64,000 nt of DNA from Clostridia bacterium (lineage in GTDB: Bacteria > Bacillota > Clostridia > Oscillospirales > Acutalibacteraceae), in assembly GCA_017439585.1 (NCBI GenBank), contig JAFSIV010000004.1, positions 62,001-126,000 on the forward strand, written 5' to 3'. Positions within the stretch are counted from its first letter, which is position 1; each line of letters starts with the position of its first letter. Below, one piece after another: positions 8,147 to 17,914 of this stretch. Both the position numbers and the translations under genes were made by a program. The notes under the pieces are model-generated. The model worked only from the letters and a program-made list of their open reading frames with translations, did no database searches and was not told where the DNA came from.

Positions 8147-8734
8147 ATGAGAATCAGCGAAATAAACCGCAAAACAAATGAAACCGATATTAGCTTAAAG
8201 CTTAATATTGATGGAACAGGTAAAAGCAATATAAATTCGGGCTGCGGATTTTTAGACCATATGTTAACCCTTTTATCAAAACACGCAAGATTTGATTTGG
8301 ATGTTACTTGCAAGGGTGACTGTGAGGTTGATTTTCACCACACTACCGAGGATATTGGTATTGTTTTAGGTCAGGCTTTAAAAGAGGCTCTTGGCGATAT
8401 GAAAGGTATTAACCGCTATGGAAGTATGATACTTCCTATGGACGAGGCTCTTATTATGAGTGCGGTTGATATTTCGGGCAGACCGCTTTTAAGCTATGAC
8501 CTCGAAATCCCTGCTTTAAAGGTGGGGGATTTTGATACCGAGCTTTGCGAGGAATTTTTTATAAGTTTCGTTCGTAATGCTAAAATCACATTGCATATAA
8601 ACGAAATTTCAGGTAAAAACTCGCATCATATAATTGAGGGTGCATTTAAATCGGTTGCCCGTTCTTTAAAAGAGGCAGTTGCTATTGATAAGGATTTTGC
8701 AGACGAAATCCCCTCTACCAAAGGAGTACTTTAA
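8147..8734 (+). CDS. hisB: Imidazoleglycerol-phosphate dehydratase
   Basis: Manganese enzyme dehydrating imidazole-glycerol phosphate to imidazole-acetol phosphate. 195 residues, the monofunctional Gram-positive form without a phosphatase domain. Metal-ligand motifs are present: GFLDHMLTLLSKHARFDL, DFHHTTEDIGIVLGQAL and the C-terminal HHIIEGAFKSVARSLKEA. The ATG at 8147 is preferred over a GTG at 8138 because AGGAG at 8132-8136 gives good spacing only for the former. The stop overlaps the hisH start by one base. Confidence 0.96.
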   Translation: MRISEINRKTNETDISLKLNIDGTGKSNINSGCGFLDHMLTLLSKHARFDLDVTCKGDCEVDFHHTTEDIGIVLGQALKEALGDMKGINRYGSMILPMDEALIMSAVDISGRPLLSYDLEIPALKVGDFDTELCEEFFISFVRNAKITLHINEISGKNSHHIIEGAFKSVARSLKEAVAIDKDFADEIPSTKGVL

Positions 8735-9345
8735 TGGTTGCAATTATTGATTATGGTGTTGGAAATCTTTTTTCGCTTGTATCCTCGCTTAGAGCTATCG
8801 GTGTTGAGGCAGAGATAACAAGTGATGTTGATACCATTAAAAAAGCTGATAAACTGATACTCCCAGGGGTTGGAGCTTTTGGAGACGCTATAAAGAAGCT
8901 AAAAGATAGCGGTCTTGATATTGTTATCAAGCAAGAGGTTAAAAACGGCAAAAGCCTTATGGGAATTTGCCTTGGTATGCAGATGCTCTTTGATAAAAGC
9001 TTTGAATATGGCGAATACGAGGGCTTAGGGCTAATTTCTGGTGAAGTTGTAGAGCTTAAAGGGGATATACCCGAAAATTTAAAAATACCGCATATTGGTT
9101 GGAATGCTTTGAAGTTTGAAAATGAAAGTCCGATTTTTAAATACATAAACGAGGGAGATTTCGTTTATTTTGTTCATTCTTATCATGCGGTAAACTGTGA
9201 TGATAACCTTATTGCAACCGCCGAATATGGTCGAAATGTAACCGCCGCTGTGCAAAGCGGTAATGTTTACGGTTGCCAATTTCACCCTGAAAAAAGCGGT
9301 GATATCGGTCTTAAAATATTAAAAGCATTTTGCGAAACGGAGTAA
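8734..9345 (+). CDS. hisH: Imidazole glycerol phosphate synthase, glutaminase subunit HisH
   Basis: Class I glutamine amidotransferase supplying ammonia to HisF. 203 residues. The nucleophile C79 sits in GICLGMQMLF, and the His/Glu part of the triad in CQFHPEKSGDIG near the C-terminus. The N-terminal IIDYGVGNLFSL is typical. Lies between hisB and hisA in the usual order, translationally coupled to hisB. Confidence 0.97.
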   Translation: MVAIIDYGVGNLFSLVSSLRAIGVEAEITSDVDTIKKADKLILPGVGAFGDAIKKLKDSGLDIVIKQEVKNGKSLMGICLGMQMLFDKSFEYGEYEGLGLISGEVVELKGDIPENLKIPHIGWNALKFENESPIFKYINEGDFVYFVHSYHAVNCDDNLIATAEYGRNVTAAVQSGNVYGCQFHPEKSGDIGLKILKAFCETE

Positions 9346-9350
9346 AATAA

Positions 9351-10064
9351 ATGGAACTTTTTCCTGCGATAGATTTATATGAGGGTAAAGCTGTTCGTCT
9401 GTTTAAGGGAGACTATTCTCAAATGACGGTGTATAGCGAAAACCCAATAGAAATTGCCCTTGATTTCGAGAAAAAGGGCGCAAAATATGTTCATATAGTT
9501 GATTTAGAGGGTGCAAAAAACGGAGACACCCCTAATATAGAAATAGTCAAACAAATCGCAAACGAAACCTCGCTTTTTACCGAAATAGGAGGCGGAATAC
9601 GCGATTTAAAAACGGTTGAGGCTTATCTTAGTGCAGGTATCGACCGCGTTATTTTAGGAACTGCCGCAGTAAAAGACGAAATGTTTTTAAAAGAGGCAGT
9701 TTTGAAATACGGAGAGAAAATCGCAGTAGGCGTTGATATTAAGGATGGGCTTGTTGCCATAAAGGGTTGGACCGAGAAATCTGAATACGATTGCTTTACC
9801 TTTTGCGAGAAAATGCAGAATTTGGGTGTTAAAACCCTGATTTGCACCGATATTTTAAAAGACGGCGCTATGAAAGGCACAAATAGGGAGCTTTATAAGG
9901 AGCTAAGTGAGAAGTTTAGTCTTGATATAACCGCTTCGGGCGGTGTTTCAACCTTAGAGGATATAAAGGCTTTAAAGGATTTAAACCTTTATGGTGCTAT
10001 AATCGGCAAGGCTTATTATATCGGCGCGATTGATTTGCAAGAGGCATTGGAGGAAGTAAAATGA
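9351..10064 (+). CDS. hisA: ProFAR isomerase HisA
   Basis: Isomerises ProFAR to PRFAR in a (beta/alpha)8 barrel. 237 residues. FPAIDLYEGKAVRLFKGDY carries the catalytic aspartate. FTEIGGGIRDLKTVEAYLSA and ITASGGVSTLEDIKAL are the two phosphate-binding half-barrel motifs, with TDILKDGAMKGTN in the second half. An AGTAAAATAA region precedes the start. The stop overlaps hisF by 4 nt. Confidence 0.96.
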   Translation: MELFPAIDLYEGKAVRLFKGDYSQMTVYSENPIEIALDFEKKGAKYVHIVDLEGAKNGDTPNIEIVKQIANETSLFTEIGGGIRDLKTVEAYLSAGIDRVILGTAAVKDEMFLKEAVLKYGEKIAVGVDIKDGLVAIKGWTEKSEYDCFTFCEKMQNLGVKTLICTDILKDGAMKGTNRELYKELSEKFSLDITASGGVSTLEDIKALKDLNLYGAIIGKAYYIGAIDLQEALEEVK

Positions 10065-10831
10065 TAACTAAAAGAATTATCCCTTGCCTTGATGTTAAGG
10101 ATGGCAGAGTTGTTAAGGGAGTAAACTTTAAAGATTTAAATGATGTTTCTTCTCCTGTTGAGCTTGGAAAATATTATAGTAGTTGCGGTGCGGATGAGCT
10201 TGTTTTCTACGATATAACCGCTTCGAGCGACGGTAGAAAATTATTTGCAGATATTTTAAAAGAGGTTGCCGCTAATATTTTTATTCCGTTAACGGTTGGC
10301 GGCGGAATTAACACGCTTGATGATTTTGATAGGGTGCTTAAATGCGGCGCGGATAAGGTTAGCGTTAATTCGGGCGCTATAAAAAACCCTGATTTAATAG
10401 GTGAAGCCGCTAAAAAATACGGTAATCAATGCGTTGTGCTTTCGGTTGATGTTAAAAGGGTTGACGGTCAGTTCAGGGTGTTCGCAAAGGGCGGCAGAGA
10501 AGATACCGGTATGGAAGCGCTTTCTTGGATAGAAAAATGCGTAAATGCGGGCGCAGGCGAGGTTGTTGTTAATTCCATTGATACCGATGGTGTTAAAAAA
10601 GGTTTTGATATAGAACTTTTAAAGCTGGTTTGCGAGCGTGTTAATGTTCCTGTTATTGCATCGGGCGGTGCAGGAGGCGCAGAGGATTTCGTTGAGTTGT
10701 TTAAGGAAATTCCCGATATTGATGCAGGTCTTGCTGCTTCGATTTTCCATTTCGGAGAGGTTAAAATATCTGATTTAAAAAAGATTTTGAATGAAAACAA
10801 TATAAATGCAAGGATGATACAAAATGTTTGA
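10061..10831 (+). CDS. hisF: Imidazole glycerol phosphate synthase, cyclase subunit HisF
   Basis: Uses ammonia from HisH to convert PRFAR to imidazole-glycerol phosphate and AICAR, the latter feeding the purine pathway encoded near 41 kb. 256 residues. [18 protein letters not shown] contains catalytic Asp11; [10 protein letters not shown] carries the second catalytic aspartate. [15 protein letters not shown] and [13 protein letters not shown] are the phosphate-binding loops. Overlaps hisA by 4 nt and hisIE by 8 nt. Confidence 0.97.
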   Translation: MITKRIIPCLDVKDGRVVKGVNFKDLNDVSSPVELGKYYSSCGADELVFYDITASSDGRKLFADILKEVAANIFIPLTVGGGINTLDDFDRVLKCGADKVSVNSGAIKNPDLIGEAAKKYGNQCVVLSVDVKRVDGQFRVFAKGGREDTGMEALSWIEKCVNAGAGEVVVNSIDTDGVKKGFDIELLKLVCERVNVPVIASGGAGGAEDFVELFKEIPDIDAGLAASIFHFGEVKISDLKKILNENNINARMIQNV

Positions 10832-11486
10832 TATAAATAAATTAAAATTTGATGAAAACGGTCTTATTCCGGCAATAGTTGTTGATGCAGAAACAGGCAA
10901 AGTTTTAACCCTTGCCTATATGAACGAAGAAAGCCTAAAAATATCGCTCGAAAAACAGCTCACTTGTTTTTATAGCAGAAGCCGTAAAGAGCTTTGGCTT
11001 AAAGGTGAAACGAGCGGAAATTATCAGCATATTGTGTCTATAACTGCTGATTGCGATTATGATGCCTTAGTTATAAAAGTTAAAAAGGACGGTCCTGCTT
11101 GCCATAAGGGTACAGATAGTTGTTTCACAAACGAAATTTTAGAGGATGAAACCGCTAAACCTTTTTCTATGAATGGACTTTATGAAATGCTAGAAGGCAG
11201 AAAAAAAGAAATGCCCGAAGGCTCATATACTTCGTATCTTTTCAAAAAGGGTATTGATAAAATACTTAAAAAGGTTGGAGAGGAATCAACCGAGGTTATT
11301 ATAGCCGCAAAGGCAAATGATAAGCGCGAAACCGTTTACGAGGTTGCTGATTTAGCTTATCATATTATGGTTATGATGGTTGAAATGGGAATTTCGGTTG
11401 ACGATATTAAAAAGGAATTGGCATCTCGCCATATTATCGACCATAAAGTGAAACAGGAAAAGATGACAAGCGATGATAACAACTAA
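10824..11486 (+). CDS. hisIE: Bifunctional phosphoribosyl-AMP cyclohydrolase / phosphoribosyl-ATP pyrophosphatase
   Basis: Catalyses steps 2 and 3 of histidine synthesis. The N-terminal HisI domain (about residues 1-110) has [30 protein letters not shown] and the zinc-ligand region [12 protein letters not shown]. The C-terminal HisE domain (about 125-215) has [15 protein letters not shown] and [13 protein letters not shown]. 220 residues, normal for the fusion. Overlaps the following phosphatase gene by 14 nt. Confidence 0.96.
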   Translation: MFDINKLKFDENGLIPAIVVDAETGKVLTLAYMNEESLKISLEKQLTCFYSRSRKELWLKGETSGNYQHIVSITADCDYDALVIKVKKDGPACHKGTDSCFTNEILEDETAKPFSMNGLYEMLEGRKKEMPEGSYTSYLFKKGIDKILKKVGEESTEVIIAAKANDKRETVYEVADLAYHIMVMMVEMGISVDDIKKELASRHIIDHKVKQEKMTSDDNN

Positions 11487-12279
11487 TTTCCATACTCATA
11501 CTATTTATTGCGATGGTAAAAGCACCCCCGAGGAAATGGTGTTAGCTGCAATAGAAAAGGGTTTTACCGATTTGGGATTTTCGTCTCATAGCGTTATGTA
11601 TATAAAAAGCAGTTTTGCTATGAAAGCAGAAAACGAAAAGCCTTATATTGAAGAAATACTTCGTTTAAAGGAAAAATATAAAAACAAAATAACTGTTTTA
11701 TGCGGCATTGAGTTAGATGTTTTTTCGCATAAACCCGAATTTAATTATGATTATACAATCGGCGCAGTTCATTATGTTTTGAAAGACGGGATGTATCTTG
11801 CGGTTGATAAAAGCGCAGAAGACTATAAAGCCTCGGTAGAAAACTATTATAACGGCGATTACGATGCTTTCGCAGAGGATTATTTCGAATTGGTTAGCAA
11901 TATTGTAGAAGAAACAAATGCTGATATTATAGGTCATATTGATTTAATTAGCAAATTTGATGAGGTTTTAAAGATTGAAAGAGGCGAGCGGTATTTTAAG
12001 GCTAGCGAAAAATGTATTAAAAACCTTGTAAAATATAATATTCCTTTTGAAATAAATACAGGCGCTATGTCAAGAGGGTATAGAACAACCCCATATCCTA
12101 GTGAGAAAATTTTAAAAATGATAAAAGAGTATGGCGGGAAAATTGCTATTTCGGCAGATTGCCATAGTACAGAGGGGTTAGATTTCGGCTTTGAAGAGGC
12201 ACAGAGTCTTGCAAAAAAATGCGGATTTAATCAATACGCAATAATTAAAAATAACAAAATAGAATATATAAATTTTTAA
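11473..12279 (+). CDS. hisK: Histidinol-phosphatase, PHP family
   Basis: Removes phosphate from histidinol phosphate, completing the pathway just before HisD. 268 residues of the polymerase-and-histidinol-phosphatase fold. The metal motif [19 protein letters not shown] opens the protein; GIELDVFSH, the [13 protein letters not shown] segment and [18 protein letters not shown] give the remaining metal ligands. It starts inside hisIE. With it, every enzyme from PRPP and ATP to histidine is encoded here. The symbol hisJ is also used for this family. Confidence 0.9.
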   Translation: MITTNFHTHTIYCDGKSTPEEMVLAAIEKGFTDLGFSSHSVMYIKSSFAMKAENEKPYIEEILRLKEKYKNKITVLCGIELDVFSHKPEFNYDYTIGAVHYVLKDGMYLAVDKSAEDYKASVENYYNGDYDAFAEDYFELVSNIVEETNADIIGHIDLISKFDEVLKIERGERYFKASEKCIKNLVKYNIPFEINTGAMSRGYRTTPYPSEKILKMIKEYGGKIAISADCHSTEGLDFGFEEAQSLAKKCGFNQYAIIKNNKIEYINF

Positions 12280-12296
12280 ATTAAAGGAGAATAAAA

Positions 12297-13097
12297 ATGG
12301 GATTTTTAAAGGGTAAAACCGCTATTATTACAGGAGCAGGCTATGCCGTTTTATCAGACGGCAGCTGTGGTTCAATCGGTTATGGTATTGCAACCGCTTA
12401 TGCCAAAGAGGGCGCTAATTTAGTTATAACAGGAAGAAATGTTGAGAAGCTTGAAAAGGCTAAAACTGAACTGGAAAAGAATTATGGCATTAAGGTTTTA
12501 GCATTGCAGGCAGATATTAACGAGGGCTCAGATAATGAGGCCATTGCAAATTCTGTTGCTAAAAAAGCTTTTGATGAGTTTGGCAGAATTGATGTTCTTA
12601 TCAATAATGCTCAGGCGTCTGCTTCGGGTGTTACAATCGAGAATCATACAACCGAGCAATTTAATCTTGCAATGTATTCAGGTCTTTATGCAACCTTCTA
12701 TTATATGAAGGCTTGTTATCCTTATTTAAAGGAAACAAAGGGTAGCATTATCAATTTTGCATCGGGCGCAGGTCTTTTCGGAAATTATGGTCAATGCTCT
12801 TATGCTGCGGCAAAAGAGGCTATTCGCGGTTTATCCCGTGTTGCCGCAACCGAATGGGCAAAGGACGGAATAAATACTAATATTGTTTGTCCTCTCGCAT
12901 GGACAGCTCAGCTCGAAAACTTCCAAAAGGCATATCCTGAGGCTTTTGCGGCTAATGTTAAAATGCCCCCTGCCGGTCATTACGGCGATACCGAGCTTGA
13001 AATCGGCAGAGCTTGTGTAGCACTTGCTTCTCCTGATTTTAAATATATGAACGGCGAAACAATAACCCTTGAAGGCGGTATGGGTTTAAGACCGTAA
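12297..13097 (+). CDS. Short-chain dehydrogenase/reductase with a lengthened glycine-rich loop
   Basis: A 266-residue SDR-family NAD(P)-dependent oxidoreductase. The cofactor motif, usually TGxxxGIG, is spread out here: TGAGYAVLSDGSCGSIGYG, an insertion of about eight residues. VLINNAQASASG is the NNAG motif equivalent. The catalytic Ser lies in NFASGAGLFG and Tyr/Lys in SYAAAKEAIRG. The C-terminal YMNGETITLEGGMGLRP is typical of FabG-like members. It starts 17 bases after the phosphatase with AAAGGAG before the ATG, so it belongs to the his transcript. The substrate is unknown; nothing links it chemically to histidine. Confidence 0.85.
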   Translation: MGFLKGKTAIITGAGYAVLSDGSCGSIGYGIATAYAKEGANLVITGRNVEKLEKAKTELEKNYGIKVLALQADINEGSDNEAIANSVAKKAFDEFGRIDVLINNAQASASGVTIENHTTEQFNLAMYSGLYATFYYMKACYPYLKETKGSIINFASGAGLFGNYGQCSYAAAKEAIRGLSRVAATEWAKDGINTNIVCPLAWTAQLENFQKAYPEAFAANVKMPPAGHYGDTELEIGRACVALASPDFKYMNGETITLEGGMGLRP

Positions 13098-13103
13098 AAT
13101 AAT

Positions 13104-14489
13104 ATGTTAAATAAATATATAGGAAATAAAAGCTTTTATAAAAATGTTTTAAAATTGGCGATACCTATAATGCTTCAAAACGCCATAACAAGCTTTGTGA
13201 ATATGCTTGATAACATAATGGTGGGGAAACTTAGCACTAACGAAATGACCGGTGTTGCAGTTGCAAATCAGCTCATTTTTGTCTTCACCTTTTGCATTTT
13301 TGGCGCAGTTGCGGGCGCGGGTATTTTCGGCGCTCAGTTTTTCGGCAAGGGCGACCATGAAGGCGTTAGATACACATTCAGGTTCAAGCTGATAATCGGT
13401 ATGATAGTGGCGGTTATGGGTATAGCGATATTTTGGTTTTTGGGAAATCCTTTAATAAACCTTTATCTGAAAGGCGAGGGAAGTTCTGCCGATAAACTTG
13501 AAATATTAAGCTATGCTAAAAATTATCTTAATATTATGCTTATAGGACTAATTCCTTTTACAATTTCGCAATGCTATTCTGCAACACTCAGAGAATGCGA
13601 CCGTTCGCTTCTTCCAATGTTTGCGGGCATTATAGCTGTTGCGGTTAATTTGATTTTTAATTTTGGCTTGATATACGGCAAACTCGGTTTTCCTGAACTG
13701 AGGTCTGAGGGCGCGGCTATCGCAACCGTGATTTCAAGATTTACAGAGCTTTTGATTTTAGTTGTTGTTACCGCCTTAACCGCTAAGCGAAGTCCGTTTA
13801 TAAAGGGTGCTTTTAAAAGCTTATATATGCCATATAAGCTTTCGAAAGAAATATTTAAAAAGGGTATGCCTCTAATGCTTAATGAAATACTTTGGGCATC
13901 AGGTATGGCGGCTATGAGCCAATGCTATTCGATTAAGGGAATAGATGTTGTTGCAGGAAATAATATTGCCCAAACCTATTTTAATGTTTTCTCGGTTGCG
14001 TTTACGGCGGTTGGAATTTCAATAGGAATTATTTTAGGTCAACAACTGGGCAAGGGAAGTAAAAACGAGGTTTTGGATACTGCCCGCAAGCTAATAACCT
14101 TTTCATTAATCATAAGCTTTGTTGCAGGTGCGCTTTATTTCGTTTGCGCTTCGTTTATTCCTGAGCTTTATAATACTAGCGATACGGTTCGCCATATCGC
14201 AAAAAGACTTATGCAAATAGGCGCTATAACGCTTCCTCTTGAAGCTTTTGCGCAAGCATCATATTTTACCCTGCGTTCAGGCGGAAAGACCTTTATTGTG
14301 TTCCTGTTCGACTCGGCTTTTATGTGGTTTATAAGCATTCCCGTTGCCTTTGTTTTGGGTAGATACTCAGGGCTTACAATTTCCTGGATATATTTAATAT
14401 GCCAGCTTTTAATATCCTTAAAATGCATTTTAGGATATATTTTCGTAAAACGCGGAATTTGGATTAAAAATATAGTTGACGATTTATAA
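13104..14489 (+). CDS. MATE family efflux transporter
   Basis: A 461-residue membrane protein with about 12 hydrophobic segments in two similar halves. MLQNAITSFVNMLDNIMVG near the N-terminus and the corresponding MLNEILWASG segment at the start of the second half are diagnostic of MATE (NorM/DinF-like) cation-coupled exporters of drugs or metabolites. It follows the SDR gene by 6 bases and ends at a strong terminator, making it the last gene of the extended his transcript. Substrate unknown. Confidence 0.9.
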   Translation: MLNKYIGNKSFYKNVLKLAIPIMLQNAITSFVNMLDNIMVGKLSTNEMTGVAVANQLIFVFTFCIFGAVAGAGIFGAQFFGKGDHEGVRYTFRFKLIIGMIVAVMGIAIFWFLGNPLINLYLKGEGSSADKLEILSYAKNYLNIMLIGLIPFTISQCYSATLRECDRSLLPMFAGIIAVAVNLIFNFGLIYGKLGFPELRSEGAAIATVISRFTELLILVVVTALTAKRSPFIKGAFKSLYMPYKLSKEIFKKGMPLMLNEILWASGMAAMSQCYSIKGIDVVAGNNIAQTYFNVFSVAFTAVGISIGIILGQQLGKGSKNEVLDTARKLITFSLIISFVAGALYFVCASFIPELYNTSDTVRHIAKRLMQIGAITLPLEAFAQASYFTLRSGGKTFIVFLFDSAFMWFISIPVAFVLGRYSGLTISWIYLICQLLISLKCILGYIFVKRGIWIKNIVDDL

Positions 14490-14494
14490 AGAAG

Positions 14495-14520
14495 AAAGCT
14501 ACCGATTTTTCGGTAGCTTT
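14495..14520. terminator. Bidirectional terminator between the MATE gene and queH
   Basis: AAAGCTACCG, a 6-base AT-rich loop and CGGTAGCTTT. The A and T runs on either side let it serve the plus-strand his/MATE transcript and the minus-strand secA-queH transcript. Confidence 0.85.
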
Positions 14521-14522
14521 AT

Positions 14523-15089
14523 TTATACGCTATTAAATTTAATTTTATCTCGCTCGATTTGCTTTGAGTATCTATCTTCCTCTGAGAAAATGCAACCGCA
14601 ATATTTTTGCATATAAAGTCCTATTTCGCGAGCGGTTTGATTGCCGTTTCTGAAATTTGGTCTGAAATCTCGGTAAAGAAATTCTATACCGTATTTTTCG
14701 GCATATCTGAACCCCGCATTTTTAATAGCTTCATGGTCTTGATAAAGACTTGCAAGCAGGGTAGAGGTGAAATATTTATACCCGTTTTCTGCTGCATATT
14801 TAGCCGTTTGCTCTAATCTGTGCTCATAACAGTATTTGCAACGTTTTTCAATATCAGAAGCCACATTTTTAACAAAACTTTTAAGCCCATAATCCTCTAA
14901 AACCTTGGTTTCAAGCTTGTTTTGTTTTGCGTATTCGATAAGGCAATCGCGCCTTGCTTCATACTCTTTAAAGGGATGGATATTAGGATTATACCAAAAT
15001 GCAACAGGGGTAAAGCCTTCTGCCTTTAAAGGATTTATAGCCGAAACCGAACAGGGAGCACAGCAACAATGAAGTAAAACCTTTGTCAT
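14523..15089 (-). CDS. queH: Epoxyqueuosine reductase QueH
   Basis: Reduces epoxyqueuosine to queuosine in tRNA, the last step, replacing QueG in many Firmicutes. 188 residues of the former DUF208 family. The N-terminal cysteine cluster HCCCAPCS, the KRCKYCYEHR pair and the C-terminal KYCGCIFSEEDRY provide the Fe-S and metal-binding cysteines seen in structures of the family. Its ATG overlaps the secA TAA by one base. queA elsewhere in the window supplies its substrate. Confidence 0.93.
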   Translation of the reverse strand: MTKVLLHCCCAPCSVSAINPLKAEGFTPVAFWYNPNIHPFKEYEARRDCLIEYAKQNKLETKVLEDYGLKSFVKNVASDIEKRCKYCYEHRLEQTAKYAAENGYKYFTSTLLASLYQDHEAIKNAGFRYAEKYGIEFLYRDFRPNFRNGNQTAREIGLYMQKYCGCIFSEEDRYSKQIERDKIKFNSV

Positions 15090-17824
15090 TAATCTTCACC
15101 TGCAATATCCTTGCCGCAACAACGCTTATATTTTTTACCGCTTCCGCAAGGGCATAATGCGTTTTTGCTAACAACGCCTTTTCCTCTAACGGTTAAAGGC
15201 TTATCTGAGGCATTACTTTCCTCGGCAACCTTTTCGCGCTTAACCTCCTCGTCCTTACGAACGCGAACTGATAGCACTAATTTTGAGGTTTGCTCTCTGA
15301 TAGCATTGGTCATTTGCTCGAACATATCATAGCTATCATTTCGGTATTCAATAACAGGGTCATGCTGACCGTATGCTCTAAGACCGATACCTTGACGAAG
15401 CTGGTCCATAGCATCGATATGGTCCATCCAGTTAGTATCAACACTTCTGAGAAGCATAACGCGTTCAATTTCGCGCATAGTTTCGCTTCCAAATTCTTCT
15501 TCTCTGGCATCATAAATGGTGCGAACTCGGTCTTTAAGATTTTGAGCTATATCCTCTTTTGAGGTTTCGCCTAACTCCTCGGGTGTGAAACGAAAATCAC
15601 TCGGTGCAGTTATCCAACCTGCAAAATATTCTCTAAGACCGTTTAAGTCCCAATTATCGTGAATAGCATCAGCCAAATAAATACCGCAGTATGCATCGAT
15701 AGTTTCGTCTATCATTTTTAAAATGGTGTCTTTAAGCTCTTCGCCGTTAAGAACCTTATTGCGCTCGGTATAGATAAGCTCGCGCTGTTTGTTCATAACA
15801 TCGTCATATTGAAGCACATTTTTACGAATAGCGAAGTTCATGCCCTCTTTCTTCTTTTGGGCGCTTTCAATAGTTCTTGAAAGCATTGAGCTTTCGAGCG
15901 GAACATTTTCTTCAACTCTCAGAGTTTCCATCATACCCGATATTCTTTCGCCGCCGAATAGACGCATTAAATCGTCTTCAAGGGATACAAAGAACTGAGT
16001 ATTACCGGGGTCGCCCTGACGACCTGCACGACCTCTGAGCTGGTTATCAATACGGCGGGAATCGTGGCGCTCAGTACCTATAATGCAAAGACCGCCAACC
16101 TCTTTAACCTTTTCGTTTTCGGGCGCGATATCTAGCTTAAACTTATCATAATAAGCCTTAAATTTCTCGCGAGAAGCGATAATATCGGGGTCCTCGGTTT
16201 CGGCAAAGCCGGTAGCTTCATTTATCATTTCATCTGATAAACCATCATGCTTTAAGGCGGCTTTTGCTAAATATTCTGCGTTACCGCCAAGCATAATATC
16301 GGTACCACGACCTGCCATATTGGTTGCGATGGTAACCGCGCCGAATTTACCTGCCTGAGCGATAATTTCAGCTTCTTTTTCGTGATGCTTAGCGTTTAAA
16401 ACATTATGAGCAATACCGCGTTTTTTAAGCATAGCGGATAAAAGCTCGGATTTTTCGATTGTAACTGTACCAACAAGAACAGGCTGACCTTTTTCGTGGC
16501 AAGCTACAATCTTATCTATAACCGCATAGAATTTTGCTTTTTCGGTTTTATAAACAACATCATTCTCGTCTATACGGGCTATCGGCTTGTTGGTTGGAAT
16601 TTCGATAACATCAAGACGGTAAATCTCTTTAAATTCTGCTTCCTCGGTCATAGCAGTACCGGTCATACCTGATAATTTCGAATATAAACGGAAGAAGTTC
16701 TGGAAGGTTATTGTTGCAAGGGTTTTGGATTCCTTTGCAACCTTAACACCCTCTTTGGCTTCAATAGCTTGGTGAAGTCCTTCGTTATACCGTCTGCCAT
16801 ACATAAGGCGACCTGTAAACTCGTCTACTATGATAACCTCGCCGTCTTTAACAACATAGTCAACATCGCGTTTCATAATACCATAAGCCCTGATAGCCTG
16901 ATTAACATGGTGAGCAATAGCGATATTATCGGTATCGTTTAGGTTTTCAATATTAAAATAACGCTCGGCTTTTTCAACACCCGAGGGGGTTAAAGTAACC
17001 GTTCTAGCTTTTTCGTCAACAACATAGTCGCCGTCGTAATTTGTAACATCGTCGCTCGCTTTATCGTCCATCTCTTTGATTTTAAACATTTTGAGATTTC
17101 TGGCGAAGCTGTTTGCAGCGGTATAAAGGTCGGTTGATTTATCGCTTTGACCTGAAATAATAAGAGGAGTACGCGCCTCGTCAACCAAGATAGAGTCAAC
17201 CTCGTCCACAATAGCAAAGTTATGCTCGCGCTGAACCTTTTGCTCCTTATAAATTACCATATTATCTCTAAGGTAATCAAAGCCGAGTTCGTTATTGGTG
17301 CAATAGGTTATGTCGGCATCGTAGGCTTTCTTTTTCTCTTCGTGGTCCATTCCGTGAATAATAAGACCAACGCTAAGCCCCATAAATCTGTATAGCTTGC
17401 CCATCCACTCAGAGTCGCGCTTTGCAAGATAATCGTTAACTGTTACGATATGAACACCTTTTCCGGTTAGCGCGTTTAAGTATGCAGGTAAAGTAGCAAC
17501 CAAGGTTTTACCTTCACCTGTTCTCATTTCGGCAATTCTGCCCTGATGCAAAATAATACCGCCTATGACTTGAACAGGGAAGTGGCGCATACCGAGTACG
17601 CGGTCGCTCGCTTCTCGGCAAGCGGCAAAGGCCTCGGGTAAAATACTGTCAAGACTTTCGCCCGCTTCTAATCTTTCTTTAAATTCTAATGTTTTTCCTT
17701 TAAGTTCTTCATCAGATAGAGCACGGTATTCCTCTTCAAGAGATAAAACCTTTTCCACCTGAGGCATAATTCTTTTAATTTCTTTTTGACTGTAATCGCC
17801 AAATAGTTTTTTTAGTAAACCCAT
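15089..17824 (-). CDS. secA: Preprotein translocase ATPase SecA
   Basis: Motor ATPase driving secreted proteins through SecYEG. 911 residues. Walker A is GEGKT at about residues 103-107; [15 protein letters not shown] is the Walker B region; the [18 protein letters not shown] segment, [25 protein letters not shown] and [13 protein letters not shown] helicase motifs follow. The C-terminus carries the SEC-C zinc motif [14 protein letters not shown] for SecB/ribosome contact. The start at 17824 begins [10 protein letters not shown] with AGAGG upstream; an earlier in-frame ATG at 17878 would add 18 residues of leader-like sequence. Followed directly by queH. Confidence 0.97.
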   Translation of the reverse strand: MGLLKKLFGDYSQKEIKRIMPQVEKVLSLEEEYRALSDEELKGKTLEFKERLEAGESLDSILPEAFAACREASDRVLGMRHFPVQVIGGIILHQGRIAEMRTGEGKTLVATLPAYLNALTGKGVHIVTVNDYLAKRDSEWMGKLYRFMGLSVGLIIHGMDHEEKKKAYDADITYCTNNELGFDYLRDNMVIYKEQKVQREHNFAIVDEVDSILVDEARTPLIISGQSDKSTDLYTAANSFARNLKMFKIKEMDDKASDDVTNYDGDYVVDEKARTVTLTPSGVEKAERYFNIENLNDTDNIAIAHHVNQAIRAYGIMKRDVDYVVKDGEVIIVDEFTGRLMYGRRYNEGLHQAIEAKEGVKVAKESKTLATITFQNFFRLYSKLSGMTGTAMTEEAEFKEIYRLDVIEIPTNKPIARIDENDVVYKTEKAKFYAVIDKIVACHEKGQPVLVGTVTIEKSELLSAMLKKRGIAHNVLNAKHHEKEAEIIAQAGKFGAVTIATNMAGRGTDIMLGGNAEYLAKAALKHDGLSDEMINEATGFAETEDPDIIASREKFKAYYDKFKLDIAPENEKVKEVGGLCIIGTERHDSRRIDNQLRGRAGRQGDPGNTQFFVSLEDDLMRLFGGERISGMMETLRVEENVPLESSMLSRTIESAQKKKEGMNFAIRKNVLQYDDVMNKQRELIYTERNKVLNGEELKDTILKMIDETIDAYCGIYLADAIHDNWDLNGLREYFAGWITAPSDFRFTPEELGETSKEDIAQNLKDRVRTIYDAREEEFGSETMREIERVMLLRSVDTNWMDHIDAMDQLRQGIGLRAYGQHDPVIEYRNDSYDMFEQMTNAIREQTSKLVLSVRVRKDEEVKREKVAEESNASDKPLTVRGKGVVSKNALCPCGSGKKYKRCCGKDIAGED

Positions 17825-17914
17825 AATGAAAATACCTCTATAAGTAATAAAGTTTAGTATAATAATATATAATACCATAAAATATTAAATAAATATAGTA
17901 TTATTTTTAATTTT

